A stretch of 64,000 bases of DNA from Candidatus Saccharimonadota bacterium (lineage in GTDB: Bacteria > Patescibacteriota > Saccharimonadia > Saccharimonadales > Saccharimonadaceae). Position numbers and translations under genes: made by a program. Within the stretch, counting starts at the first letter, position 1; the number at the start of each line of letters is the position of its first letter. The DNA is taken from NCBI GenBank assembly GCA_015999875.1, contig JAECRG010000001.1, positions 1 to 64,000 of the forward strand. The letters are read 5' to 3'. Below are positions 43,554 to 51,200 of this stretch, one piece after another. The notes beneath the pieces were generated by a model. That model saw only the letters and a program-made list of their open reading frames with translations. It had not been told where the DNA came from and did no database searches.

Positions 43554-44411
43554 ATGTCATCAACACATGCTACACCGCACAAAAGAAAAGGCATCGTCGC
43601 TACCCTCCTGGCTCTGGCTGTCGTCTTGATCGCCGCCATGATGTCAACAGGCACGGCGGCTGCGAATCCTTCTTGGAATTCGTATCCCATCATCGGGACA
43701 CACGACATCCCCGGAAGCCAGGCTTCCTGCAGCAAGCCTCAGGGCTCGGGTCTTCCCACGACGGCAAACTGTGCCGTTTGGATGGTGAAGACCTTCACCC
43801 AGGAGACCTACGGCACTCGAGGCTTGTCGCTTCGAGAGGGCGCGCCTGCTGGTTCAACTCCGTTCTTCAGAGCGGTGCCAGCGTGGGCGTTTGGTGCTCA
43901 AGCATCAGTTAACCCTCAGAATGTGTGGGAGACTGCGTCCGGCTGCTACTGGAACGTTGATGCAGCTAACTACTGCAACATCACCAACACTGTCTACATC
44001 GGCACGAATCCCATGAGCAGCATCGAGACCAACGGCGGAGATCCGCGGTTCGAGCTTGCTCTGATTTTTGCTCATGAGACGGGCCATGCAGCTCAGGCTC
44101 AGCCGTTTTCGGGTGGGCGCTACACGCTTGGAAAGGGAGGCTTCCCCTCGAAGACAACTCCCGAAGATCAGCCCGACTGCTTCAGCGGTGCGTTCACCAA
44201 GTACGGCGTGGACAAGGGGTGGTTCGACGCGACTACCGCTCGCACGGAAGGTGGGCAGGTTTGGTATGTTCGCGGCGGCACCGAGTTGGGTGTTACTGCA
44301 CACAACCTCAACACCGAACGGCAACGGTACTTCGAGCTTGGATACGATGAGGGATTATCTGCATGCAACGCAATGTTCCTCGCGCGTCCTATCGCACCCT
44401 GGACCAGCTAG
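43554..44411 (+). CDS. Secreted neutral zinc metallopeptidase (YpfJ-like)
   Basis: 285 residues. Signal peptide about 1-37 (GIVATLLALAVVLIAAMMSTGTAAA). Zincin motif HETGH (174-178) in FELALIFAHETGHAAQ, and PDCFSGAF (207-214) corresponding to ADCFAGVW of the YpfJ family where an acidic residue is the third ligand. ERQRYFELGYDEGLSACN matches the family C-terminus. Exported, so may act on host or own surface proteins. Six or more cysteines in the mature part suggest disulfides. AGGAG before the ATG; GC-rich codons. Confidence 0.85.
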   Translation: MSSTHATPHKRKGIVATLLALAVVLIAAMMSTGTAAANPSWNSYPIIGTHDIPGSQASCSKPQGSGLPTTANCAVWMVKTFTQETYGTRGLSLREGAPAGSTPFFRAVPAWAFGAQASVNPQNVWETASGCYWNVDAANYCNITNTVYIGTNPMSSIETNGGDPRFELALIFAHETGHAAQAQPFSGGRYTLGKGGFPSKTTPEDQPDCFSGAFTKYGVDKGWFDATTARTEGGQVWYVRGGTELGVTAHNLNTERQRYFELGYDEGLSACNAMFLARPIAPWTS

Positions 44412-44430
44412 TGCGCTAGATATCTAACGA

Positions 44431-44470
44431 GTACCCGCACACTTCGACAATATTCGAAGTGTGCGGGTAC
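44431..44470 (+). terminator. Very long terminator-like hairpin after the metallopeptidase
   Basis: Perfect 17-bp stem GTACCCGCACACTTCGA / TCGAAGTGTGCGGGTAC with a 6-nt loop; no clear T-run. A second, classical terminator follows at 44517. Confidence 0.7.
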
Positions 44471-44516
44471 CACCTAAAATTATCTGTATCGACTGCTCTT
44501 CTTGAGCAAATACTAG

Positions 44517-44549
44517 AAAAACAACCTCTTCGTTTGAAGAGGTTGTTTT
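44517..44549. terminator. Bidirectional terminator
   Basis: AAAACAACCTCTTC / GAAGAGGTTGTTTT with GTTT loop, between two convergent secreted-protein genes. Confidence 0.9.
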
Positions 44550-44569
44550 GTATAATTTCAGGGGTTTGT

Positions 44570-44603
44570 CCCCACTGGTGCGTACAAGACGCGGCCAGTG
44601 GGG
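44570..44603 (-). terminator. Hairpin at the 3' end of the 44611 gene
   Basis: CCCCACTGG / CCAGTGGGG stem with a 16-nt loop, 7 nt after the stop codon on the leftward strand; weak T-run. Confidence 0.6.
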
Positions 44604-44610
44604 CCCCACA

Positions 44611-45171
44611 TCAGATCGCTCCCGCTAGCCGAGCTTCTTCGCAGAAGCCAGGTGTCGGGAAGAGCACCTCGGTGCTGTCGATGCGCTTCTGAGGCTCCTT
44701 TGCGCCCTCTGCCCATAGCAGCAGACGATACGTTTGCACACTGCCGTCGGCCGGGCCGTGATGTCTGATTTCGAAGAGATCACCCTTGTGAACGGTCGCA
44801 TGTGCCCAGAGGGCATCGTGACCATTCACGGGCTGCTTGTTGACGAATACTTCGACGCCGTCGTCGGCCACAACTGACCAAACTCCGTTTGGTCCGAGGT
44901 GTTCGAGACGTAGCTCGGTAGGCACTTCGAGTGCGCTCACTCCGTTGACCTCTGCAAAGTCGGTGGCGTCTCCGAGTTCAGGAGTGGATTTGTCGTCGCA
45001 CAAGGGTGCGTACACTCCTAGATTGAAGAATCCTCCGACGGCAACTTCACTTCCTTGCGGCGCTGCCGAAGCAATACCGGAGTGGTATGCCGCCCCGACG
45101 CTTAGCAGCGCCGCTGCGGAGAGGGTCGCGATGACGGTACGTCCGTAGGTGAGCGTCTTCTTCGATATCAT
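44611..45171 (-). CDS. Secreted protein of unknown function
   Basis: 186 residues. Signal peptide about 1-37 (TVIATLSAAALLSVGAAYHSGIASA, AxA end). The mature part is beta-rich (EVAVGGFFNLGVYAPLC, GVEVFVNKQPV) with two cysteines. No family recognised. TAAGGAGC precedes ATG 45171 (an in-frame TTG lies one codon earlier). Promoter with TGC-TATAAT near 45240. Convergent with the metallopeptidase, with three hairpins between them; both are GC-rich and exported, so possibly a functional pair. Confidence 0.72.
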   Translation of the reverse strand: MISKKTLTYGRTVIATLSAAALLSVGAAYHSGIASAAPQGSEVAVGGFFNLGVYAPLCDDKSTPELGDATDFAEVNGVSALEVPTELRLEHLGPNGVWSVVADDGVEVFVNKQPVNGHDALWAHATVHKGDLFEIRHHGPADGSVQTYRLLLWAEGAKEPQKRIDSTEVLFPTPGFCEEARLAGAI

Positions 45172-45311
45172 CAAAAGCTCCTTAGATGTGGGGGTTCAAC
45201 TCACGTATGAGTTATGTGGCACGATACCACATACTATATATTATAGCATAAGTTGTATGAAAAGTCTATACTACTTTACAAACATGCAAATGTTGCTAGA
45301 ATCAAACAGTG

Positions 45312-46214
45312 ATGAATGATATAACTCAGCAGAAAAAAATAGAAATTATAGATCTTGGAAAACTTTCGCTTGCCACCTGGCCAGGCTCGGTTGCTGTTAA
45401 AGACGATGCGTATTCTGATGATACGATCATACAGGCGCTCGATGAATACTACGTGCCTGTCGAGGCGCATGCCGCAACGCGCTGTATCGACGGTCGCCAC
45501 GACCCTGCGCTCAACGAATCTCATCTAGGCCCACAGATGCCAGGCGGCGCACCAGGAGCGGCACTCGCCTATCGTTTGGGCGTAGAGGATAGTGACCTGA
45601 CGCGCGCAACTTTTTTTGATGACGCAGAGTCTATGATTGAAACATTCTTGCGTTTAGATTTATCGCCAGGTGGACATAAAGACGATCAGGCGAGCGAAGG
45701 TCGTGTTGGATGTGGCGCTTTGGATAGCATGGCGGCAATCGTAGGCAATATGACCAACCCGCAGCTAGTGGAAGACCACAAACGGCTTGTCAAAACAATT
45801 CTAGCTGATGACTTTTCGCGTGATGACTATCTTCGTATTATGGGTGCTGCTCTTGTACTGCAGAGTCGATCCGATGAATACTTTAGGGATAATTCCAAGG
45901 TGCTTGATGCACTTGAAGACAAAGCTCCCGGAAGTGTGTCGGTCCTCGAAGGAACTCATGAAGAAGCGTATGTTTTTGTAAACTTTGTCGAAGGCACTAC
46001 CTTCTCGTCAAATCGTTTTGCAGCAAAGTTTGGCGTACAGGCGTTTGGTTACGATATATGGAGATCGAAGCAACTCGCCCATCGTTTGTTTGGAATCTCG
46101 CACTCAGATGCGGCCTATAAGCGTTTCGTGCACGCACGGGTGATGATTACGATTGCAACACTCATGACCCTTACAAACGGCTCACAGCATATCTTTGTTC
46201 GCACTGAGCAGTAA
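45312..46214 (+). CDS. CDCA-like (cadmium-type) carbonic anhydrase domain protein
   Basis: 300 residues. The pattern Cys58-x-Asp60-x-Arg62 (RCIDGRHD), GPQMPGGAPGAAL, His122 (GGHKDD) and GCGA with Cys134 (RVGCGALDSM) corresponds to the Cys-His-Cys metal site of diatom CDCA carbonic anhydrase and, more loosely, of beta-carbonic anhydrases. No signal peptide. Enzyme activity is an inference from the ligand pattern. TTTACA-16-TAGAAT (-10 at 45297-45302) puts transcription at the GTG 45309/ATG 45312, so the message is leaderless. Confidence 0.62.
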   Translation: MNDITQQKKIEIIDLGKLSLATWPGSVAVKDDAYSDDTIIQALDEYYVPVEAHAATRCIDGRHDPALNESHLGPQMPGGAPGAALAYRLGVEDSDLTRATFFDDAESMIETFLRLDLSPGGHKDDQASEGRVGCGALDSMAAIVGNMTNPQLVEDHKRLVKTILADDFSRDDYLRIMGAALVLQSRSDEYFRDNSKVLDALEDKAPGSVSVLEGTHEEAYVFVNFVEGTTFSSNRFAAKFGVQAFGYDIWRSKQLAHRLFGISHSDAAYKRFVHARVMITIATLMTLTNGSQHIFVRTEQ

Positions 46215-46293
46215 GCCTATATCTATGGCGTGCTGGGTAGTCACACCGACGCAAATTATGCCGAATTAAGTACTGCAATTAGAATTTCAAGGA

Positions 46294-47244
46294 CTATTCG
46301 GTGAGCTGGTGTAGAGTCGCACGTGCTTCGTCGGTGGACGTGGTGTGCATGAGTTTGTCGCGAAGCTCTGCTGCACCTTCAAAATCGCGGACATATATCT
46401 TGAAGAATCGCTTGAGCGTCTCAAACGGCCGGCCGGTTTGATGGCTATATTCATCGTACAGATCAAGCTGACTCGACAGCAGGCTGAGTAACTCCGCTCG
46501 GCTGTGAGATGCAGGGGTTTTCTCGAATGCATAAGGATTCTGAAAAATACCACGACCTATCATGACGCCATCTACACCTGTTTCTGCTACCAACTCTTCT
46601 CCGTGCGCACGGTCTCGTATGTCACCATTGATTGTGAGGAGTGTATGTGGCGCGATTTCATCGCGTAGCTTCTTGATCTCGCTAATCAATTCGTAGTGAG
46701 CTGGTACCTTGCTCATCTCTTTTTTGGTACGCAGATGAATGGTGAGATTTACGATATCTTGAGAGAGGATGTGAGTGAGCCAGGCCTGCCATTCGTCGAC
46801 ACGACTGTAGCCGAGACGGGTCTTCACGCTCACGGGCAGTCCACTGGTTTTTGCAGCTGCGATGATTGCAGCTGCGTTTTCTGGATTGCAGATCATACCT
46901 GCTCCTCCGCCACTTTTGGTTGCAGATTTGTCCGGGCAGCCCATGTTTATATCGATTCCATCGTAGCCAAGCTCTGCGCAGTGCGCAGAGAGTTTCTCCA
47001 TGGCTTCGGGGTTACTTCCCCAGAGCTGAGCTACTATCGTGCGCTCGTCGTCTGTTTTGATGAGTCGTCCACCGATAGCTCGTTCACCTGCGGCTGCCCA
47101 GCCGGTGGCGTTGGTAAACTCGGTAAACCATACGTCTGGCGCTGAGGCTTGGGCCACTACGTGACGAAATACAACGTCAGTGACAGCCTCCATAGGGGCA
47201 AGTACATAGAATGGTTTTGGTAGATCCACCCAAAAGTTTCGCAT
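46294..47244 (-). CDS. dus: tRNA-dihydrouridine synthase
   Basis: 316 residues. FMN-binding TIM barrel: APMEAVTD near the N-terminus, INMGCPDKSATKSGGGAG with catalytic Cys103, KTRLGY, IHLRTKKE, NGDI and VMIGRGIFQNP. Reduces uridines in tRNA D-loops using NADPH. The start codon overlaps the stop of the 47244-47411 gene by one base (TAATG). It sits next to the odd tRNA operon. Confidence 0.96.
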   Translation of the reverse strand: MRNFWVDLPKPFYVLAPMEAVTDVVFRHVVAQASAPDVWFTEFTNATGWAAAGERAIGGRLIKTDDERTIVAQLWGSNPEAMEKLSAHCAELGYDGIDINMGCPDKSATKSGGGAGMICNPENAAAIIAAAKTSGLPVSVKTRLGYSRVDEWQAWLTHILSQDIVNLTIHLRTKKEMSKVPAHYELISEIKKLRDEIAPHTLLTINGDIRDRAHGEELVAETGVDGVMIGRGIFQNPYAFEKTPASHSRAELLSLLSSQLDLYDEYSHQTGRPFETLKRFFKIYVRDFEGAAELRDKLMHTTSTDEARATLHQLTE

Positions 47245-47411
47245 TAGCTCTGCTGGCGACGCTTTTCATTTATGTTTTGCATTGCTTCATTTTGCCTTGC
47301 GATGGTAAGAGCGCTAATCTGGCCTAGTCCGCGGACAGCTTCTTCGTTCGGAGAATCATCATCTTCCCGGAGTGTCTCGATATGATTAAATGATCGTTCA
47401 GTATTTGGCAT
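47244..47411 (-). CDS. Small protein translationally coupled to dus, 55 aa
   Basis: ATG 47411 with AAAGGA 8 nt upstream; product is charged and helical (NTERSFNHIETLREDDD at the start, RQNEAMQNINEKRRQQS at the end). The stop TAA shares its last base with the dus start. No family recognised. A coupling or partner role for Dus, or an RNA-binding peptide, is possible. Confidence 0.65.
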   Translation of the reverse strand: MPNTERSFNHIETLREDDDSPNEEAVRGLGQISALTIARQNEAMQNINEKRRQQS

Positions 47412-47503
47412 ACGCGTTCCTTTCAGCTAACAAAACTCACATTGGTATCGAATATGAGTATTGGTAGATGCAGACAGAAATAGCATCTAGTGGTGTTGGC
47501 AGA

Positions 47504-47540
47504 GTGCCCCCCGTCGTGATCATTTTATGACGAGGGGCAC
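47504..47540 (-). terminator. Terminator of the stable-RNA operon
   Basis: GTGCCCC-CGTC pairs with GACG-GGGGCAC (12 bp, one mismatch), 4 nt after the discriminator base of tRNA-like gene 1; loop rich in A/T. Confidence 0.75.
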
Positions 47541-47544
47541 TCAG

Positions 47545-47645
47545 TGACGATGACGGGGTTCGAACCCGCGACCTTTCTACGCGAATGTGTGCATGCTGCA
47601 GACATGTACGTATTCAGAATGCTCTACCAGCTGAGCTACATCGCC
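47545..47645 (-). tRNA. tRNA-like gene 1 with 35-nt anticodon loop (intron, insertion or pseudogene)
   Basis: Acceptor GGCGATG pairs with CATCGTC (one G-U), TA, D arm GCTC-AGCTGGTA-GAGC, T arm GCGGG-TTCGAAC-CCCGT, variable AGGTC and discriminator A; CCA is not encoded. The anticodon stem is TTCTG/TAGAA but encloses 35 nt instead of 7. The insert folds further (GAAT/ATTC, then GTACATG with CATGCAC, one mismatch) to a 7-base terminal loop TCTGCAG. Removing 28 nt would restore a normal loop, but the anticodon cannot be assigned (GCA or TGC if the terminal loop serves). Too short for a group I intron. Confidence 0.7.
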
Positions 47646-47648
47646 TTG

Positions 47649-47673
47649 TCGCGGTGGATTTATCCATCCGCGA
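47649..47673 (-). other. Hairpin between zinc-ribbon ORF and tRNA-like gene 1
   Basis: TCGCGG/CCGCGA plus TGGAT/ATCCA with a bulged A, directly 5' of tRNA-like gene 1. It may cap the 3' end of the mRNA after tRNA processing. Confidence 0.55.
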
Positions 47674-47681
47674 ACATGGTG

Positions 47682-47834
47682 CTACTGGGAGTGGCCACAT
47701 GAAGGACAGCGGTAACCGCTACGATTCATGCTTTCACTGATATAGAACTCCTGACCGCACCTGTTATTGTTGCAGGTGCGCTTGACGTTTGTGTTGCCGG
47801 ATTGTGACGCGGAACCCTTTGAAGTGAAAGCCAT
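47682..47834 (-). CDS. Zinc-ribbon microprotein, 50 aa, between two tRNA-like genes
   Basis: ATG 47834 with GAAAGAAAGG upstream (spacing 6). The N-terminal 20 residues are polar and probably disordered; then CNNNRCGQEFYISES and YRCPSCGHSQ give a Cys-x4-Cys ... Cys-x2-Cys zinc-ribbon ending at the C-terminus. Zinc ribbons of this size bind RNA, ribosomes or act as subunits of larger enzymes. It is in one transcription unit with the flanking tRNA-like genes (same strand, no terminator between). No family recognised. Confidence 0.72.
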   Translation of the reverse strand: MAFTSKGSASQSGNTNVKRTCNNNRCGQEFYISESMNRSGYRCPSCGHSQ

Positions 47835-47876
47835 GATGGGCCTTTCTTTCATTGAGTCACTGGTTGCGACTCGTCG

Positions 47877-47950
47877 AGAGCGTGACGGGAATCGAACCCG
47901 CGAGTCACCGGGATTTTACGCCGGTTGCTTGCCTCTCAGCTTACACGCTC
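47877..47950 (-). tRNA. tRNA-like gene 2 with 9-nt anticodon loop
   Basis: Acceptor GAGCGTG/CACGCTC pairs perfectly; D arm has only 3 bp (GCT/AGC) around GAGAGGCA; anticodon stem ACCGG/CCGGT is perfect but encloses nine bases CGTAAAATC (a 7-base GTAAAAT loop would need a C-C mismatch); T arm GCGGG-TTCGATT-CCCGT. Discriminator T, CCA not encoded. If U33 is the T, the anticodon reads AAA, which bacteria practically never use. So either a non-canonical tRNA, a tRNA mimic or a decaying gene. Confidence 0.68.
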
Positions 47951-47952
47951 GT

Positions 47953-48010
47953 GCAAGGCAAATGTCACCATATTTGCGCCGATCACTGTCGGCAAGTACA
48001 TTCGCCTTGC
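47953..48010 (-). ncRNA. Long hairpin leading into tRNA-like gene 2
   Basis: GCAAGGC-AATGT pairs with ACATT-GCCTTGC (13 bp, one mismatch), with an inner hairpin GCCGA/TCGGC. It ends 2 nt before the 5' end of tRNA-like gene 2, so RNase P cleavage would release it as a stable 58-nt RNA. Confidence 0.55.
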
Positions 48011-48171
48011 TGCCGAGTACACCCCAAGATCCACGCTTTTAGCGTTCGTCATCAAGTTGCACCCTAGATATGCTATTTCTGTCTGTAAAGTTGCGACAGC
48101 AATGCATGGCAAAAAATTTACGAATATCTACCTCATAAACTCATTGCCACACACACTTCTGCGCGAGTACT

Positions 48172-48200
48172 ATGATAGGGCATTTATTGCAACGTGTCAA
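48172..48200 (-). promoter_or_regulatory. Promoter of the stable-RNA operon
   Basis: Leftward TTGACA (48200-48195), 17-bp spacer, TATCAT (48177-48172). Start near 48165; it lies outside the inverted repeats, and the leader before the hairpin is about 150 nt with no ORF I can support. Confidence 0.75.
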
Positions 48201-48212
48201 TAGCCTGCGCGA

Positions 48213-51200
48213 CTAGATAACACCCTCTAGTAGATCGTCTTCAAATTGCTTGATGCCTGCAAGTGATTGCTCGTACTCGGATGTGTCCGGGAAGTTTAGT
48301 TCTTGGATGTGCTGCCACACGGCTTTGATGAGTAGCCTAAATCTATTAAGCTCTTCGCTTGCGATATCTTCTAGCTGTAGATCAACTATGTGTCCGGCTG
48401 CATTTGGCTCTACGAACTGCAGTACGCCTCTCGTCATGGTGTAGCGTTGCCATTCGCGGGAGTGTTCGATAAGAAGCTTGTAAAAAAGTAATTGCTGACG
48501 ATATTTGTGTGCTTTTACTCTCTGGTAATCTTGCCCTCTGTCCCAGCTAGTCAGTACGCCGCCAGTTTTGTAATCTGTCACAGTGACTGTCATGGCGTCG
48601 CGATCAAATTCAACCACATCAAGCTTACCTGTCAGATGCACTTCGTCAAGCCAGACATCTTGATGTTTGAAATCAAGCTCAGCCTGCTGCTCTGGAGAAA
48701 ACTGGGAGTATTTTGCAGCCAGAAATGTTCGTAACGCCGCGCCGCCTTTCTGGAGGTACTGTATACGCTCTTCGTCTGTAAATTGCATGCGGTCGAGTGA
48801 TTTCTCAAATTCGTGCAATATATCTTCTTCTGGTTGTGGCGATTTGTGAGCGCGCAAGTAGTCGTGGGCTCGTTGCAGCGTAGCATGCACGGCAGTACCG
48901 TAGTTGGCATGAGGGCTTGGACTTGATGGGAATCGTAACAAGCTGCCGAGCAAGAAACTCTGCGGTCCACCATGTGTCACGTCGATGAATGTGTTTACAT
49001 GTGTGGCACTGAGCTTATAGCGAAATAACAACGGAGCCAAGTAGTCGTGCATAGTACTTGTCGGTATAGAGACAATCGGTGCATACCAAGTCTGTGTAGC
49101 TGCTTGAAGGTGTGAGCTGTGCGCATGGGGATCTGTAATTGTCAGTACCGGTAGTGAGCTTGCCACCAAGAATCCAGCACGGAGCATCTCCTTGGCATTG
49201 TCGTTTTCGCGTGAGTATGAGATATGAAGTGTGTGACGTGCACGTGTCATTGCGACATAGAAAAGCCGCAGACGTTCGTCGTAAGTGCCCGCATTGCGAC
49301 TCAGTCGAAGATTTGGCGGAAAAGAGATGCTATCGGATCTTCCGCGGGCTTTCTCTCCCCACATTGCATCGGTGGCGTTTACTATAAACACATGGTCAAA
49401 CTCTAGGCCTTTTGAGCTATGGGCCGACAGCAGCTGTACTGCGCTACTATCTTGGCCGACGTGCCGCAAGCTCGTGATGCGGGTGTCGGTATCACGATTT
49501 TGCTGTATGAATCCTAGAAACTCCGCTAGGCGTGGTGTCGTCATGTCTACTTCATGCTCACGAAGCTTTGCGCGTATCGCAGTGAGGTTTTCGAGATGCA
49601 TGATATAACGAGATGCATCTTTTTCGAGTTCACTCGCGGGAAAGAAGTATTCGCGTAGAGGTGATGTGTAGTCAGCGCCTAGTGTAGTCGTACCGAGCAG
49701 TGTGTCAATCATGCGTTCGAGTGGCATGTGCTCTGCTTCTTTGGCGCACGCTTGGAGCCATGTCCAAAACTCCCCCATCGCTTCGTGATGTTGCATCACT
49801 TCAAGCCATGACTGATGGGTATTGCTAGCCTTGAGGCTGATTTCCCATAGCGTGGTGGGCGAAATATTCCACGCAGGGTGGCTTAATAGTTCTGGTAAAA
49901 GTGCATTTGCTTCTGAGTGATCACCGCCCGCCAATGCTACGACGATATTGCCAATGCGCTCGAGCTGTAGTACGGCTTCGTCGTCTAGTACATTATCGCG
50001 CCTATCATAGCTGATAGGAACTTCTTTGTCGGCTAAGTAGCCGAGCAGCGCGACGAGGTCTTTGTGTTGGCGAGATATTACGGCGATGGATTCTGCTGCT
50101 ACACCAGATTCGACAAGTGATTTGATCTCATGTGCAACCCATGCACGTTCCGCATCGGGTGTCAGGAGTTCGATGATCTCTGTTTTCGCTGCCTCTGTCT
50201 CCGCGTGAGGGGTTAATGTTTTGTCGACATCAGGTAGGATATTTTCAAGCCTCTCGCTGGCTTGTACGATCACTTCCCTTGCACCGGTAAGCACTGGTGC
50301 AACACTACGGTAATTGTCTCGCAGTGTAATACGCCTGACCCCTGGGTATAGTTGGTTGAATTTGATGATGTTGCCCACCTCAGCACCCTGAAAACCATAA
50401 ATAGCTTGATCGTCGTCGCCTACAACCAATATGTTTGGCGCGTCTTCGACGACAGGGTTGTTTGTGAGATTTCGGAGTATACGCATCTGAGCCAAGTTGG
50501 TGTCCTGGAATTCATCTACCATGATGTAGTGATATTTCTCTTGCAGCTCATAGCGAAGGTCGGGATTCACCTCTATGGCATGCACGACTTGCATGATCAT
50601 ATCATCAAAATCTATAAGCTCCGCCGCTTGCATGATCGCAAGGTATTGACTGTATATATGAGCAAGTGAGCGCAGTTTTGGCTGATACTTTGCAACTTTT
50701 AAAATTGGACGGCGCTCGGCGTCGATAGTAACCCACTCTTTTTTCCAGGCCGTGAGAGGTGGTGTGACTTTCGGATGAGCATCTGCTTCATCTATTGCAT
50801 GTTGCAGGCTGTTTGAGAGTACTTCAGACAATGGCTGTAATGTGTCGAGCGGCATTTTCTCACGTACGCTTGCTATCTTCGGCACTATGTCGGCAAGCTT
50901 ATCTCGGGTGGTTTTGCTGATTCGGTCTGAAAACACGTCAGTGATAAGCGCCCCAGCGATATCAAGCGCTTCGTCTGTCGCATCGAGTAACGCACTAAAC
51001 TCAGCATCTGTCAGGCTGGCGCGTTTAAGGTCTGAAATAGCCTTGATGATGTCGCCTATCGCGGTATAGCTACCATTCATTTTGCTACGCAGGGGGTTGT
51101 CATACGGTAGATCGTCCAAGATACTCGTGACGATTCGATGTATTGATAGCTGGTCGGCAGGGCGAAATTCCGCGCCCCGGAAAAAGTATTCGCGGTAGCG

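Larger units (their letters stand above)
47471..48085. repeat. 16-bp inverted repeats flanking the stable-RNA operon
   Basis: CAGACAGAAATAGCAT at 47471-47486 reads rightward and its exact reverse complement lies at 48070-48085; both continue inward with CTAG (the right copy has two extra bases AT). They enclose about 580 bp with two tRNA-like genes and the zinc-ribbon gene. Target-site duplications are not evident. They may be mobile-element ends or paired regulatory sites. Confidence 0.65.

Noticed and set aside
47545-47645. Group I intron in tRNA-like gene 1
   Set aside because: The insertion is only 28 nt; group I introns need roughly 200 nt or more with conserved P, Q, R, S elements.
47767-48203. 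Rightward reading frames over the tRNA-like genes
   Set aside because: They are antisense to well-formed tRNA arms and a zinc-ribbon gene and show no start signals.
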